A stretch of 64,000 nt of DNA from Spirometra erinaceieuropaei (GCA_902702965.1 CACRXP010000048.1:960994-1024993); one strand, 5' to 3'. Counted from the stretch's first letter, positions 50,098 through 62,487 are shown. Numbers and translations: made by a program. The notes: generated by a model from the sequence alone, not told the origin.

Positions 50098-50155
50098 AAT
50101 AGCATATTGAAAACGGTGACATGTTAGGTCACGACAGTCCCTACTTTTCATGTGA
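50098..50155 (-). promoter_or_regulatory. Conserved proximal promoter block, copy 3
   Basis: Contains GAAAACGGTGACATGTTAGG and CCTACTTTTCATGTG. It is conserved although the coding part of copy 3 has diverged strongly, which argues for function. Confidence 0.5.
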
Positions 50156-51739
50156 TTAACGTTTTTTTCATTCCCTTTGTTCACTTAGCTGGCCAATGGT
50201 GTACACCAGCGTATGCACACTTGTGGTGACGATGAAGACCTCTGAAACACTCAAAATATGCTCCTGTGGACAACTTCAGATGATGTGATTTTAGAAAAGT
50301 TTTCAAAAACTCAGTCGAAATATCAAAAAATGGAGCGATGAATAACTGGTAGTAGTGTCCAAAAATCATTCATCATTCAGATGTCATCATTGACCATTGG
50401 GTTGGTTTAACACTCAGCTCGTCATGGCCTGTCAAGTTAAAACTGGCAAAATTATTTCATATTCCGTAACTAGCAAGTTACGCTATTGACAATGAGGTAC
50501 ACTTTTTATACTTTGCCTTAGATCGCCAGGACTTCTCGTGAAATGAAATACTAGCATCGCCGAGCATGCTGTCGAAATGCAATTCATTTTGGACGACTTG
50601 ACTCAAAGCAAACCGTAATAAGTTATAAACATTCCCTCTTTTTAAGCCTTGCTAGACCTCCACATCCGTTCAGAAGGGAATCTGGGGTGGATAACAGCCT
50701 TACCACCCGCATCGTGTCAAAAGTATCTACTCTGAATTAAAAATACCTCTTTTCACTGAAACGCATTTCTAAAGGGAATATATATATAGCTGTCTTTAGG
50801 TCAATGGACGAGTTCACGAATGACATAATTGCAATGACATCTTCTAGATATGACTGCAATCAAGAGAAGTCGAAACGACTAATTACATCATGCAGTTTCG
50901 AAAAGAGGCTGAATACCAACTGCCATGTAAATAGACTGTCGGTTGATCCCTCATGACACTATCTTCGGAGTGGCTGAATATGTTTTGCACAGATCATAAA
51001 CACTATTCCTTTATATGGAAGTGCAAGTCAAAAATAGTATTTTCTTTGCTTGCGGATGATGGATCGCTACAAAGGCGTTCCACTGGCAGTACATTAATCG
51101 AGGTGAGATATCTTGATAAGGCGTTGTCCTAATTGTTATTTAATTCAAAGAATGCAAATCCAATCACATCTCCCCGTCATATGGTATTTATGGCGGAAAA
51201 CCGAACTTATGTGCATTTAAATGTGGAATGGTTTAAGCGATTAATGGAATATCTGCGGTTATTTCGCAACAGCTGGTGGATTTAAACTCAAGTCTCATCA
51301 TGAAGAACGTCATCTTCCACACTCGTCGTCGTACGGCCGATGCCCCGCTGACCTTCATCACGTTCAACATACTCCCTCCCCCAGCAGCTCTGTTGATTAA
51401 TGCGACTGGCTTCCCCAGCATTACCGCTTCTCTCGCCCCCATAACCTATGATATGGCGTCCGGAATCTCGTCAGCAACAAACTTTTAAGTGTAATGGCCC
51501 AGTCTAAATTTAGGGTCGCGTCTTACCCTTTTGGGCTTGAAGATTCATGTGGGTCGGCTATATCTTCGCATTCTGTTGTACGCTATCAAGTCCGTTATAT
51601 ATACCCACCTGCGGTGAATTCGCTTGTGCTCTGACTGTGTAGGCAGGTCGTGTGCATGTTTGACCAGTGATTTGTCATCATTTCCTATTTCGGACCCATC
51701 TTCTTTTCGGTCGAAATATTGGTCAAATTTTCCCATCGG

Positions 51740-51895
51740 ACTAAGTGGTGTGAAGTAGCGCGCCTAGGTGCGGACGCTGCGGCGCCCGCCACCTGTACAC
51801 TCTCCCGCCTTTGGTCTTCTTGACTCTGTCTTGATATCGATCCCAAGTGGGGGTGGTGGAGGGGTGCGGTAGATGCTGTGCAAGTTTTTTGATCA
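51740..51895 (+). mobile_element. GC-rich module associated with the non-LTR or PLE remnants
   Basis: GCGCGCCTAGGTGCGGACGC, GATCCCAAGTGGGGG and GTGCGGTAGATGCTGTGCAA form a GC-rich block directly before the zinc-finger remnant. A diverged copy lies at 1,470-1,605. I recall similar blocks scattered in tapeworm genomes, but its element of origin is unclear. Confidence 0.45.
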
Positions 51896-51949
51896 TCATA
51901 AATTAAGTTACGCGCAATTTTCCGATCCTGCTTTCTATCTGTTGTGGAG

Positions 51950-52215
51950 CACATGTCGGACGTCATTGGTCAAGGCGGTTGGACTGCCTCCAGCGACCAT
52001 AAACAGGGTTCTATTTCAACCTTTCTCATTGCGACGGTGCACTCACTTCACACGTTAGCCTGGTCGGCCACGCGCGAATCCATGATAATGTGACGGGTGC
52101 ACCAATGCCCGAGGTCCCAACATACACTTGCCACGCCCAGCTCTACTGCCCACAATGTACACACGCATTCACTCCTCGCATGGGCCTATTTGGTCGCAGG
52201 TTAATACGGGAGGAT
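51950..52215 (+). pseudogene. Non-LTR retrotransposon 3' end with C2H2 zinc-finger tail
   Basis: From about 52,015 the plus strand reads HCDGALTSHVSLVGHARIHD, then APMPEVPTYTCHAQLYC, then PQCTHAFTPRMGLFG. This is the paired zinc-finger C-terminus with SLVGHxRIH and RMGLFGxxxI that ends many flatworm non-LTR reverse transcriptases. In the second finger the expected His pair has decayed (GRRLIRE). The reverse transcriptase itself is absent. Frames after about 52,215 belong to flanking DNA. The family assignment rests on recall of the C-terminal motif, not on a search. Confidence 0.65.
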
Positions 52216-52449
52216 GAAGCTAAGTACAATATTAACTTTCTTAACACGTCTTTCCTATTCGACAACTCTCCTACATGCAGCACTAACATTTCAAGATCTA
52301 TTAACATTACCACAAGTAATAGATTTATCGCCCTTAAGCGGTTTTACCGCCTCGAAACTATCTTGCTTATACTGGTACCGCACATGTGCATCACGCAAAC
52401 GCCTAATTGGCCGATTGCGATTCCAACGCAGAGAAATTGATGAATAAGT

Positions 52450-55400
52450 GCCAAGGGCATCAAACGTATCACACTCATCTAAACTGTTCACTTTGCCCTC
52501 GCTCAGTTATTGGCCTCATATGCTTATTAGGCTAAATAATCCTCCGTGAAATCCTGCTATAGTAGACATTCAGAGCATAATTTCAAGGAGGTAAATGGGA
52601 CAAATTTTGACTAATTTAAATACGATTAGGTAGTTTATCAGAGAGGAAAATATCTATGTCGACGGCTGAAAGAAGCTTTTTATTAATAGTGGAATAATTC
52701 AATAAGGAAATGGCAAACTGCACGGGCGAGCTGTGTCGGCCGATATCTTTTTATGACAGTTTACGTGGAAAACAGGCCATACATATATTTTTCATTCTTA
52801 AATATGGCCACTTCAAGTGATGTCACGGGAATTTTCCAAGTGCACTGTAGCAATTAAGCTGTAAGACTGTATTTATAATGGGTTGGAATCCATGCAGTAA
52901 CCGCTGGCGTCATCCACATAAAGCGGTATGAACGACTTGATACCTGGATAAAGCTGGTAGCAAAAGAACGCAATTATGCACAGAAAAAGTTATTATTGAC
53001 AGGGATGTAATTCTGGTGTGGATACTGACGGGTGTTACATTATCTGTATCTGTTACTCGGGCCTACAGATGGGTCCCAGTGTATTTTACAATACAGAGCA
53101 CTAGACATTTGAGATGAAATTCAAATTCAGCTGCTAGTTCCAATTAGTAGAGCTGTTCGTGTCAATAAATATGACACCAAAATAAGTCCCGAGTCATTGC
53201 ACTGTATGAATAAACGGTCGGCAGTATGTCAAGCAGAAATACGGATGCAATTGAAAAGATATCACAAAAGCGCACAGTTTTAAAAGACCACAACCTACTT
53301 GGAAACCACTGGTATTTTACATTTTGAAATGGGCCTAACCCAGGGGCAAGGCCAATAATGGTTCACTACTTTTTAGGTCAAAAAACATGCCCTCGTGCAG
53401 TGCCCACGGTGAGATAAATAATATCCCTATACATGATTGGCGTCTGTCATTTGAAACTCGGCAGAATTTGCTAGACCAATGAAAACAAAATGCTAGGCAA
53501 GGTACCAGGGGTGTCTAAGTATGATTTGGGCGTTTCCGCAGAGTACACGAAAATTTCCATGAACAAGAAATTCCAATATCTGTACAGGTGTGACTGTTCG
53601 CCTTTTGTATCAGCCAGATATAAGGAACACGTTTATACAGTCAACGACCTTCCGACGATATTTTGCGTGATGTGTTAAAATGGACTGAAAATTACGATGA
53701 ACTAACTACCGGGATTATATATTTGACCTTCGCCTTCCGTGCGCTCCCCTCGAACAGGCAACTGCGTTGAGCTTGAACGAGTGTAGCAGACACACTGGCA
53801 TTATAAAGGTTTCTATTGAGGCGTGAGATCGTTCGCCCGAGCCCGATTGAATTGTTGCAAACGTAGCCCACTGGGACAGTTCTGGCGAAGGCATTAGGCT
53901 TGGTTAATCACAGCGCAGGGAATAATTGTCTATGGGCCTAACCTTGTCATTTAAGCAGGAAGGACGTCAGGTTAGAAAACTATGCCTGCTGATGTCGACG
54001 GTGATTAACGCGACATGCGATGCATATTAGAATGAGCGTGTAGGAAGACTAGAGAGGTGCGAAGCTCTTTCGTCATTCTCTATCCTTGTTTAAGTGCACT
54101 CCGTTTTAAGTCACGCAAAATGTCCAGGTATGCAGCTATAATTCTAACATATACACGTGACAGTCTTTTTCAGATGCAGGCGGTTGGCAGTTAGATCTTG
54201 TAAATGAGGATAGTAATCAATCCCTGAGTGCTCCAAATTAACCCTTAGACGCAACATTAATTTAGACGCAGTATCGAGTATACAATGTTTTTCTGTTGAA
54301 AAGATCAGTAAGGAATAAATAAAGCAATTCTACTGAACACACCCAGACACACTGGATGTCTGAACGACAAGTCAGCAGATCTAGAGCATATTGTTTGCAA
54401 ATAAGAACGTTTCATATTCATGCAAGTTCAGTCAATTTCCTAAATGAACATAACCATTCATGTTTTCACTGACAAAACCCCAAAACTGAAAAATCAGAAA
54501 TATAACCAACGAGGAGTTTCATCAGCTACTGAGCCGATAAAAGTTGTTACAATTTATTAAATTGACTTGAACTCGCTGTGTGAAACGCTACATTACCCAA
54601 CGATCGCCGCAGTCTCTCGCTGCCTCAGTGCCCTTATTGCGTCACTGTTTCATTCATAGTTTGCTGTTCTCATGCATTTTTGACTTTCGAATCATTGTCA
54701 GCCACACCAGGCGGAAACTGTTATTTGCTCAGTTCGCATGACTGCTGCTTATTCCAGTCTGATGATTCAGCAGACACAGAATTTATGTCAAGAGGTTGTA
54801 TTTACATGTTCCCCTTTTAATGGGTATGTCTCATGCATGTCTCGAGAGACTTTCTATATTTCCATAAGATTTACGCAAATAATCCCCATCATGGTGTTGT
54901 ATAGTGGCTTCGAAGAACGTACTGCAATGCTCCATTAGCAAGGAGTCTGCCTTTTCTTTCAGACCATAACCTCTGACGTCATATTCCGTTCTGCTTCCAT
55001 ATACTATTTGTATGATTGGCAAATATAGGCAAACGCGTTAACGCTGTCTGTCAAGTTCTATTTTATATGGTGTCCTCATTAGTGACCTAAAGCCTTAAGA
55101 TTGATTAATAGGATGCCAATTTTAATCGCGATGCCACGCAGTAGTCCAAATGACTGTAATCGACTCTGTCCTTTCTTCTTGCGTGGCATAGCGCCATATA
55201 TTTATCTTCTAAGGAATGGGCACACAAGCAGACGAGCTTCGCATGAGTTCTAGGAGTCACGAAAAGGCAAACAGCCACCAGGAGAAGGTCGAACAATTTA
55301 CGAGTGTTCAGGGGAGGCGACAGACTCCGGGTGGTAGCTTGATACAGCAGTTTTTAGACTTGTTTACCTTTATTAAGCTAATAATAATCCTCACCACCAA

Positions 55401-55930
55401 TTGGACCGGAAACATAAACATGCGTTTACACACCTAGCGCAGGTGGTCCACTACCTGGGTCCTACAGATGGGTTATAATCACATCACGGGACCGAGGGTC
55501 GTCAGTGTCTCGCCACTATTCGTCCTCTGAAGCTCTAGGTCGGTTATGTTTATCAGTAGATATATATGAATCGGACAATTTTGGAAGTTGTTCAGTGCAA
55601 CGCATTGCTTTTAATCTCCAGGACATGATTTTTTGGGGTCAGATCCGCAATTTTAATGAACATTGGAGTCGAAGATAGTCGACTACTGTGAAATAACCGC
55701 GGAAGTCTATTCTACTTATTGTCATGATTAACTATGAAGACTATTCACTCGATTATATTCTGGCGTATACACACGAGAAATCACATGAAGAACACGAGGG
55801 GACACAGTGAGGAGCCGAATCCCTCGCAGTTGTGTCGTGCAGCGGCAGAATATCCGCGAAACGCATGTGTGGGCTTTTAGATTGTATCTATGTCGGGAGT
55901 AAAAGATGGTATCTTTAATGTACATACAGT
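52450..55930. other. No gene seen
   Basis: No frame above 77 codons and no recognisable repeat, apart from a faint echo of the PLE 3' region near 53,430 (CATGATTGGCGTCTGTCATT). Confidence 0.45.
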
Positions 55931-56535
55931 GCATGGCGTATCCGATGAAATGTTGGCGAAATACTGAAATACGTTTCCGATTAGGAATGATTACTCAGGT
56001 GAAATCGTAGTATTGCTTCACAAGCAACAATCCCATAGTATGCCATACGCGCTAGGGTCTCGACTTTGGTATGTACTATTTTCACCCTTGCATAAAACAA
56101 CATTCCGTTAAAAGGACTATTTAAATAACACTTATTTTCCACATTGATATTGGATGGGCTTATAATTGCGAATGTTTTTTGCGAAAAAAATGCACAAACT
56201 ATGTTTTCGTTTACGCATTTAGTAGAAAATAACATTTTCATTGTGTTTTATATCCAAAGAAATCTGCAAAATTTTCCCAATTCCCTTAATAATGTTGGTC
56301 CAGATCAGCCTTTGCATTACTATTCAGCGATTCCATTCTACAAGGTGCATGCTTTTCGCAAAAGAATAATCACATATTCCTCTAGGACTATAAGAAAATA
56401 TCATGTTGAGTTCATAAAATTTTGCAATGGATGTGGACTATGTTGTACGGTTAAGGAGGAGCATTGGTAAACGGATATGCGCCAGACTGTATGTATGGAA
56501 ATTGCACGGCCTTAACAATCTCATAATTAAAAAGT
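55930..56535. mobile_element. Dispersed repeat related to the TIR element, copy 2
   Basis: Starts with CGATGAAATGTTGGCGAAAT and shares the 22,860-23,250 landmarks, including GAGTTCATAAAATTTTGCAA and GGAGCATTGGTAAACG. The frames of 108 and 86 codons inside lie on opposite strands and are not preserved in copy 1. Confidence 0.5.
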
Positions 56536-56575
56536 TTTTAAGTAGCTAGAATAAAATTATTAACAAAAAATTGAA

Positions 56576-56745
56576 ATTGGAATGACCCTTTCTGGATTAT
56601 TAGATTTACTCACTTATATCCAACGTCAAAATTGCGAAACTCGGGAAACTTGATCCAGAAACCTAGGGGTTAAAAGTCCAACGCCCCTACCTACAGAGTC
56701 GCAGGCTGCATATCATGTCGGTTGCTATCGGGAGGATACAGTGTT
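56576..56745 (-). mobile_element. Decayed SINE of the same family
   Basis: TGGAATGACCCTTTCTGGAT followed by TATTAGATTTACTCAC parallels the SINE body, and GTCGGTTGCTATCGGGAGGA parallels GTCGGTTGTCATCGGGAG of the units near 38.2 kb. The head is largely lost. Confidence 0.5.
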
Positions 56746-57245
56746 TGCAGGGTCCATCCCAGTTTTCCTTGTCCCTTTCAGTAATGTCCTTTTGTCTTTA
56801 TTACGCACTGCTGTGCGATTGATGGTCGGAATTGTAGAGACCCTTATACACGTCTGGAGGACCGCGTTCAGCCAGACAATTGGGAAACAATTTCTAATAT
56901 TGGAGTGACCATTATGCATTATGTTCCCCAAACTGTTTTCGATTCTAGCGCGGATGATTTAAAACAATTTGCTAACCGAACTGCACGTTCGCGGAATTTG
57001 GGCAAAAAACCATAATGACGGTCAATTATGTTATTTGAGAGCATGTTTGGGTAAATTAGGCAAGGAAAATAACGGTGTACATAAATGTAATTAAGTTTAC
57101 ACTTTGAAAAAGGAAGAAGTACATAAGGTTGCAAACTAGTCTAGCTTCAGTTTAAACATAGGAGATCGAGTTAAACAGTACATATATTTTGCAATTGTGC
57201 ACTGTTTGTTTTGCGTGTTTTCGTGTTAAGAATACTTTCTTTCGT
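56745..57245. repeat. Direct duplication of about 0.5 kb, left copy
   Basis: Shares with 57,498-57,975, in order: CCTTGTCC-TTTCAGTAAT, TTTATTACGC, TGGAGTGACCATTAT, GGGTAAATTAGGC, AGAAGTACATAAG, AGTTTAAACATA and GAGTTAAACAG. It starts within SINE-tail sequence. No gene is seen. Confidence 0.65.
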
Positions 57246-57497
57246 GCTTTCGTGACCCTCCCCAGAGACGTCTGGGATGAACCTTATCCAGCCTTTAGTC
57301 GTCATTAGCACACACAGTAATCTTTTCTAAAAGATCTTACGTATTTCTGTCCTATAGATCTTAAGTTTACCGTCGAGTCAGAATCAGTAGTGATTTCACA
57401 TTAAGTCGTTATCTGATCATGACAATCAATGAAACCGTCCCTTTCTACTGAGCCACATGCTTGATATTATTTCGGTTTCTATCGAAAATATCGAAAC

Positions 57498-57975
57498 TTT
57501 GGGAGTGGCCATTCCAGTTTCCCTTGTCCTTTTCAGTAATTTTTTTCTTGTCTTTATTACGCGCGCTGTGAGATTGCTGGTGGGGATCGGAGAAAGTTCA
57601 AATGCAATTCGGGAGAAACGAGTTCCGCCACAGAATCAATGGAGTGACCATTATTCATTAGGTTCAAACGAACCGTTTGTGACTTTAGCATGAATTATGT
57701 AAAACAGCTCGCTCCCCGAACTGCGACTGCGGCGATGTTGGGTAAAAAACAATGGCGAATATCCAGAAAGTTATTTCAGGGTTCGTTTGGGTAAATTAGG
57801 CGAACAAATTAACAGGGTACCTTAAGTGAACCAAGGTTCCACGTTAACAACACAAGAAGTACATAAGTTCCCACTGTAATATCTCTTTAGTTTAAACATA
57901 AGATATGGAGTTAAACAGGGAATGCATTTGACATTTGCGTACTGTTTGGTTCGCACGATTTCTTGTTAAAAATAC
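57498..57975. repeat. Direct duplication of about 0.5 kb, right copy
   Basis: Second copy of the 56,745-57,245 block, about 755 bases downstream. It ends roughly 310 bases before the promoter remnant of acidic pseudogene copy 4. No gene is seen. Confidence 0.65.
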
Positions 57976-58284
57976 GTAAACACTTTTTATAAAAATTTGT
58001 CTCGATAAAGGACAAAGTATATCATGTTTACTAAATAAGAAATTAGCCGTCTGATAACTGTATATCTGTCTTGCGATTACACAACGTAAAATTGCCTTCA
58101 AACGAACTCTTAATTGGCAAAATGATCTGCATCCTCTGCTAAAATACGCACCCTGTAGTTTTAACCCACGAAAAACATGAACAAAGACCACGAACAAGTC
58201 ATTAAGCACGTTGCCAGTAGGTAATTGTCCTGATTTAATATGTCGCAGTTTGAAACATGCTGTTTATTTATTCGTTGACGTGGG

Positions 58285-58290
58285 ACTATA
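58285..58290 (+). promoter_or_regulatory. Decayed TATA region of acidic pseudogene copy 4
   Basis: ACTATA followed by CGACAAA lies 47 bases before the ATG at 58,337. It matches the copy 1 promoter ACTATATATAAGACGACAAA with four bases of the TATA lost. The leader up to CCTAAAGCATGAG also aligns to copy 1 (GTATAAAGCATGAG). Confidence 0.5.
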
Positions 58291-58336
58291 CGACAAACAG
58301 ACCATCCAGGTTGCTGTTTAATTCTAGTCCTAAAGC

Positions 58337-58848
58337 ATGAGTTTCCGCTTTTTTCTTGACCGCCTTTTTCTTTGGCTACCAAAAGTGGTAATGCATAGAT
58401 TGACGTTCAGTTGAAAGCGAAAACCGATTATCTAAAGAATGGAGAAATTGACTTGGGGGCTGGAAAAGCGCATGACGATTATGAATTTGCCAATGAGCTC
58501 GCAGGAGAGGACGATGGAGATGAAAATGATCTAATGTTGTTGAAGACCACAGGATTAGGGTGTAATGTGACGATTAGCATGGTGAAGGCGTTGCTTTTGA
58601 AGATGTTGAGGACGACGCGCTTGATTGTGCTGCTGATCCTGAGTAGAAAGAAGGAGAACAAGAAAAAATAAGGGAAGATGAAGGTGGTGTTAGTGATAGG
58701 GATGAGAATGGCGTAGATAATGCTGGGTTTCATGGTGATGTTGGTGGCCATTATGCTGACATTGTTCCGGACGATGCTTGGTATACGTGACGCATATGCT
58801 GTTTATGAGGACAGTTATGACGCGGAACAGATGTCTTTGTTAGATTAA
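58337..58848 (+). pseudogene. Secreted acidic protein, family copy 4, degraded, opposite strand
   Basis: The sequence from the ATG at 58,337 aligns to the start of copy 1. The signal-peptide region is about ten bases shorter, which shifts the frame. Next comes NA-stop-IDVQLKAKTD, matching DAYILSDSKAKAD of copy 1, with the Tyr codon changed to TAG at 58,396-58,398. The acidic reading (HDDYEFANELAGEDDGDENDL) continues to about 58,540, then moves to another frame (EGVAFEDVEDDALDCAADPE, a TAG, then GFHGDVGGHYADI, up to a TGA near 58,790). It ends in the third frame with DAYAVYEDSYDAEQ and TAA at 58,846. With two frameshifts after the signal region and several stops, this is a pseudogene. It is on the opposite strand from the other three copies, so at least one inversion or transposed duplication occurred. 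Confidence 0.7.
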
Positions 58849-58859
58849 GGATCCTAATG

Positions 58860-61800
58860 AAGCGTTGTTTCAGATAGATCATAGAAATGATTATCAAGAA
58901 GATGTTGGAATATAGGCATAAAACAGTAAAAATAAACAGAAATGTGTCCAGTCAGGGATACAGTTCCGTCTATTCGTCTATTTTCGTTTAATCGCATTTG
59001 GAAATGCGTATTGCCCATCCCGAATGCAGGTTGGTTCTGCTTATACTCCGTAGTAAATTAAAAAGGACACACCATCGATAAGGACGATGCTTACGTGTTA
59101 GAAGGTTTTCAAATACCACTCAAAATTATATGAACACGGATGAATTAATTTCCCTACGTAAAACTGACTATCCAGATTTCCGAAGTAGGGCTTTGGCAGT
59201 CAGATATAGTGGTTTGCGAAGCGCGAACACCAAGAGCGGGGCTGAAGGACATTGGCTGGCAATTTTGAAACTAGGAAGCGAGTTATCCCAAATCGAAGAC
59301 GCGTCAGTTGCAGGTAACCTATATAGGGGCGTCTAATTCATTTTTAAAATTAATTTTTTTAAATAAGCAGATATAAAATGATGGTAATAACATTTTGTGC
59401 TGGCGGAGTTACAGTCAGTAGGGAAAATTTTAGTATGCAAATGTAAATGTAGCATGCAGCTGGCGCGATGGCCACGTTAAATTGAACCGAGTTTTGGCAA
59501 AACGTAAAATTGCTCTAAGATAACAGATTGAGAAGCTAACCATCAGTGATTTTTTCGATAAGGAAACCATTGGCAGAAGGGACTAGAATATTGTGGACGA
59601 TGTGTTAGCCGATTACATGTTTAAGCTGCCAAGGAAAGATAGAGCTCATAAGATCATGTGCAGAAAGTTGAAACCACGAGACAGCGAAGCAAATTGCATG
59701 AAGCATATTTAAAATTTGTGATACATGGGCAGCTTGAATATATGTCAATTTCGATTGCGGCAGGTGTCGTCGGATAACGGCATTAAACAGAAGACGAAAC
59801 CGAACTTTGTTTTAATGTAAATGGATAAGGAGGAGGAAGATATTTAAAAACCTATAAACTCAATTGTGTAGATGTTCTAAGCTGCTCGTCCTTCGCTCCT
59901 TCAGACTACGGGTGTGAAAATAAAATTCTTAACCGACTATAACGTAGGATTGTATAGAACTTTGCATTGATTTACCGTACTAACTACCCAGGTGTTAGCT
60001 AAAAGCCCAATGTACGATAAGCCATTGCACAGTTCTATACTACTGGCTGCCTGTTGACGGTTTGTGAATATCAAGCGGTTATTCTGCAGTAGCTGATAGA
60101 TTTCAGTTCAAATATTCATATCAAACTTTGGACCGTGCCTGAAAAGGCCCGTCTCGAAAGATTTACTGCAAGTTAGCGCATTAATTTCCCCTGAAATTAA
60201 ACAAGGCAAAAAGGATTCTATGATTGGTCAAAGTCTGTGGCGATACTTGTAAACCACATTTCGTTATGTCCTCAGGATTGGTTGCGCCAGTTTGGCTTTT
60301 CCTTTAGAAATTTTGTAGGCAGTATGAACGTTGATCAATCATATAATCCTTTGTTAATCTCAGTTAAGATAATAATTGTTTTTACACACCCATAGTCTGA
60401 ATAGGAGGGTGTATTTCAGTCTCGAAATTTTACACAAATGTTCTAATTTCCCAAATAATCTCCTCTTTCTTATCAGATCTCGCGAGATTGGGCTCCGGGT
60501 GTTTCACACAATTGCCCAAATACACGCTCTACCGAACTCTATTTATATGTTAAAACTGAAACCAGATTAGACTATGAACTTATGTACTCATTTGGTTCTC
60601 AAGGGGAAACCTTGGTTAACACTTGTAACACCATTAATTTACCCACATGATTTGTAAAAAAATACTCTAGAATAACATATGCGACAGTTAACAGGATTTT
60701 CATTAAATATCTCCAAAAAAGAAGTCGTCAGTGTGACGTATATCCACGCCCTTTGCGGCAATGAGTGGTTTCGTGACGTCGTTGGTTTGAAAATAGATCA
60801 ACTTCAACTTCCTAGCTGTGTTCTACTCCACGTATAGCAGCAGCCATTTAATGGTCGTTCTCGTGCACTTCAACATGTCATTGTTGTCTTAATATCGATC
60901 GTCTCACTGGTTTTCCAATTCCAGAGCATCGTCTTTAAGGAATGCACATAGTTTCTTTGTTATCGTTCAAAACGGTCCTGCTGACATTTATGGCATTATT
61001 GCTTCGTCGGGTGGACTTTTGCGTGAACAAGGATATTGCTCCACGGTCGATAATCATGTTGGTCTGAATGTATTCATTACTTCCAGGGCTCGCCATTGCT
61101 TTTCCAGCCTCTCTGTTTTATCTCCCGGTCAGTTCGTATGATGACTGCTGTTTTCAATAAAGCGATTATGCATGGCAGATGGACGATTCTACCTGCACTG
61201 ACTAACTGTACTCGAGTGTTATGTTGTTCACTGGGTTGGATAAGTCCTTGAATATGACTCTGCCATTTCTCAAAAATCGCTCATGATTTACCCAGGAATT
61301 TAATGCATAAGTACAATCATGTTTTTTTGATTAGGGCATTCAAATGCGTGATGCTTTGAATATCCTTCATTAGTTTGTAGAGTCATTTGATAAATTAGCA
61401 ACTCACACCGAGTTAGGTTTGGATATTCTGGACGTCAGATAATGAACTCAGTGTGTCTCTGCTAAATTTACCCCTTTTCTCTGCCAACTTATTGTCTGTG
61501 ATGTCATGCACTTTTCTGCTTTCTCGCCTTCTCCAACAACGTCGCACCTGTGTCTGTTACCAGCCAAGTCAAAGCTACGCATGACGTGGTAGCACCACGA
61601 CCTGACATGCTGACTGCAGCACAACAAGGCAACGGTTGGTATGCAACCTCACTCATGGACGAAAGTCTAACGGAATTTCGAATGCAAGAAAGATGATAAG
61701 GGGGGTTTAATGGTCGAGGAATAAACGGGAGATAAAAAAAGATGACGATCTCATTTCCTTGAAAAGTAATTGTATTCCCCTTCCTGTTGAAAAAGGTAAA

Positions 61801-62260
61801 CATACGGACGGCAGCACAATTGTGCGCTAAAGAAAAACAATAAAATAAGCTGTTGCGTATTGAAACTTAACGATCGAATAAACCGCCCTTGCGACCACTA
61901 GAATGAAGACGAGGACGAACAGATTACACAACCAATCAGAATATGGAAACGGCGGTGAAACTGGGCTAAAGAGAGCACAGTAAGATTGACCTAGCACGGT
62001 TTAAGTGAATAGGTGAAACAATAAGGTAAATAAACGCACTGAGCAAGAAAAAAGGATGGATGAAGTAAGCAGTTAATTTATATCCATAGAAGCATTCTAA
62101 AGCGAGTAGCAGGTGTGAAATGCTTACAAAAGTCTTCCTAAATGTAACGTCGGATTTATCAATTGTTGTGCTTCTGTCGTGATTCATAGCAGCACAGAGT
62201 CTAAGCAGATTAGCAGGAGGTGTAGGTGACCGCAGATAGATTTACTGTCAGTGGTGGACA
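58860..62260. other. No gene seen
   Basis: Frames of up to 99 codons without motifs. 60,720-61,260 has a more even base composition and may be an old element, but no domain could be read on either strand. Confidence 0.4.
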
Positions 62261-62267
62261 CAGTGGT

Positions 62268-62355
62268 GGGGTTAGGGTGAGGGGTTCAGGTTAGGGGTCA
62301 GGAGTTTAGGATAGGGGTTCGGGTTAGGAGATGTAGCCTCAGGAGTTAGGTTGGG
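62268..62355 (+). repeat. TTAGGG-like tract
   Basis: GGGGTTAGGGTGAGGGGTTC, AGGTTAGGGGTCAGG, GGTTCGGGTTAGG and AGTTAGGTTGGGG. It is the densest of the four tracts and lies about 300 bases before a TIR-element end. Confidence 0.6.
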
Positions 62356-62487
62356 GTCGTCTACTGCAGGTACGTCTATGAAAGAATGTCCGACCGCGGG
62401 AATCGAAGTGCAGTTTGGCAAAACATCAATTGGCCAGCGGAGTTTAAATGACGGTCACTGCAAAGGGTATTTTGGAATGATGGTATG

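Larger units (their letters stand above)
46660..51240. repeat. Segmental duplication unit 3 (contains acidic gene copy 3)
   Basis: The left part (46,660-47,070) matches 39,440-39,960 of unit 2: TTTATTATTTTACTTGCAAC, and AAACCCTGCACAAAT against CAAATATTGCATAGAT. Homology resumes around 49,380 with the gene and runs to about 51,240; AATCGAGGTGAGATAT near 51,095 matches AATCGAGATATGG near 30,823. About 2.3 kb between these parts (47,070-49,370) is absent from the other units. It is the most diverged unit. Confidence 0.55.
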
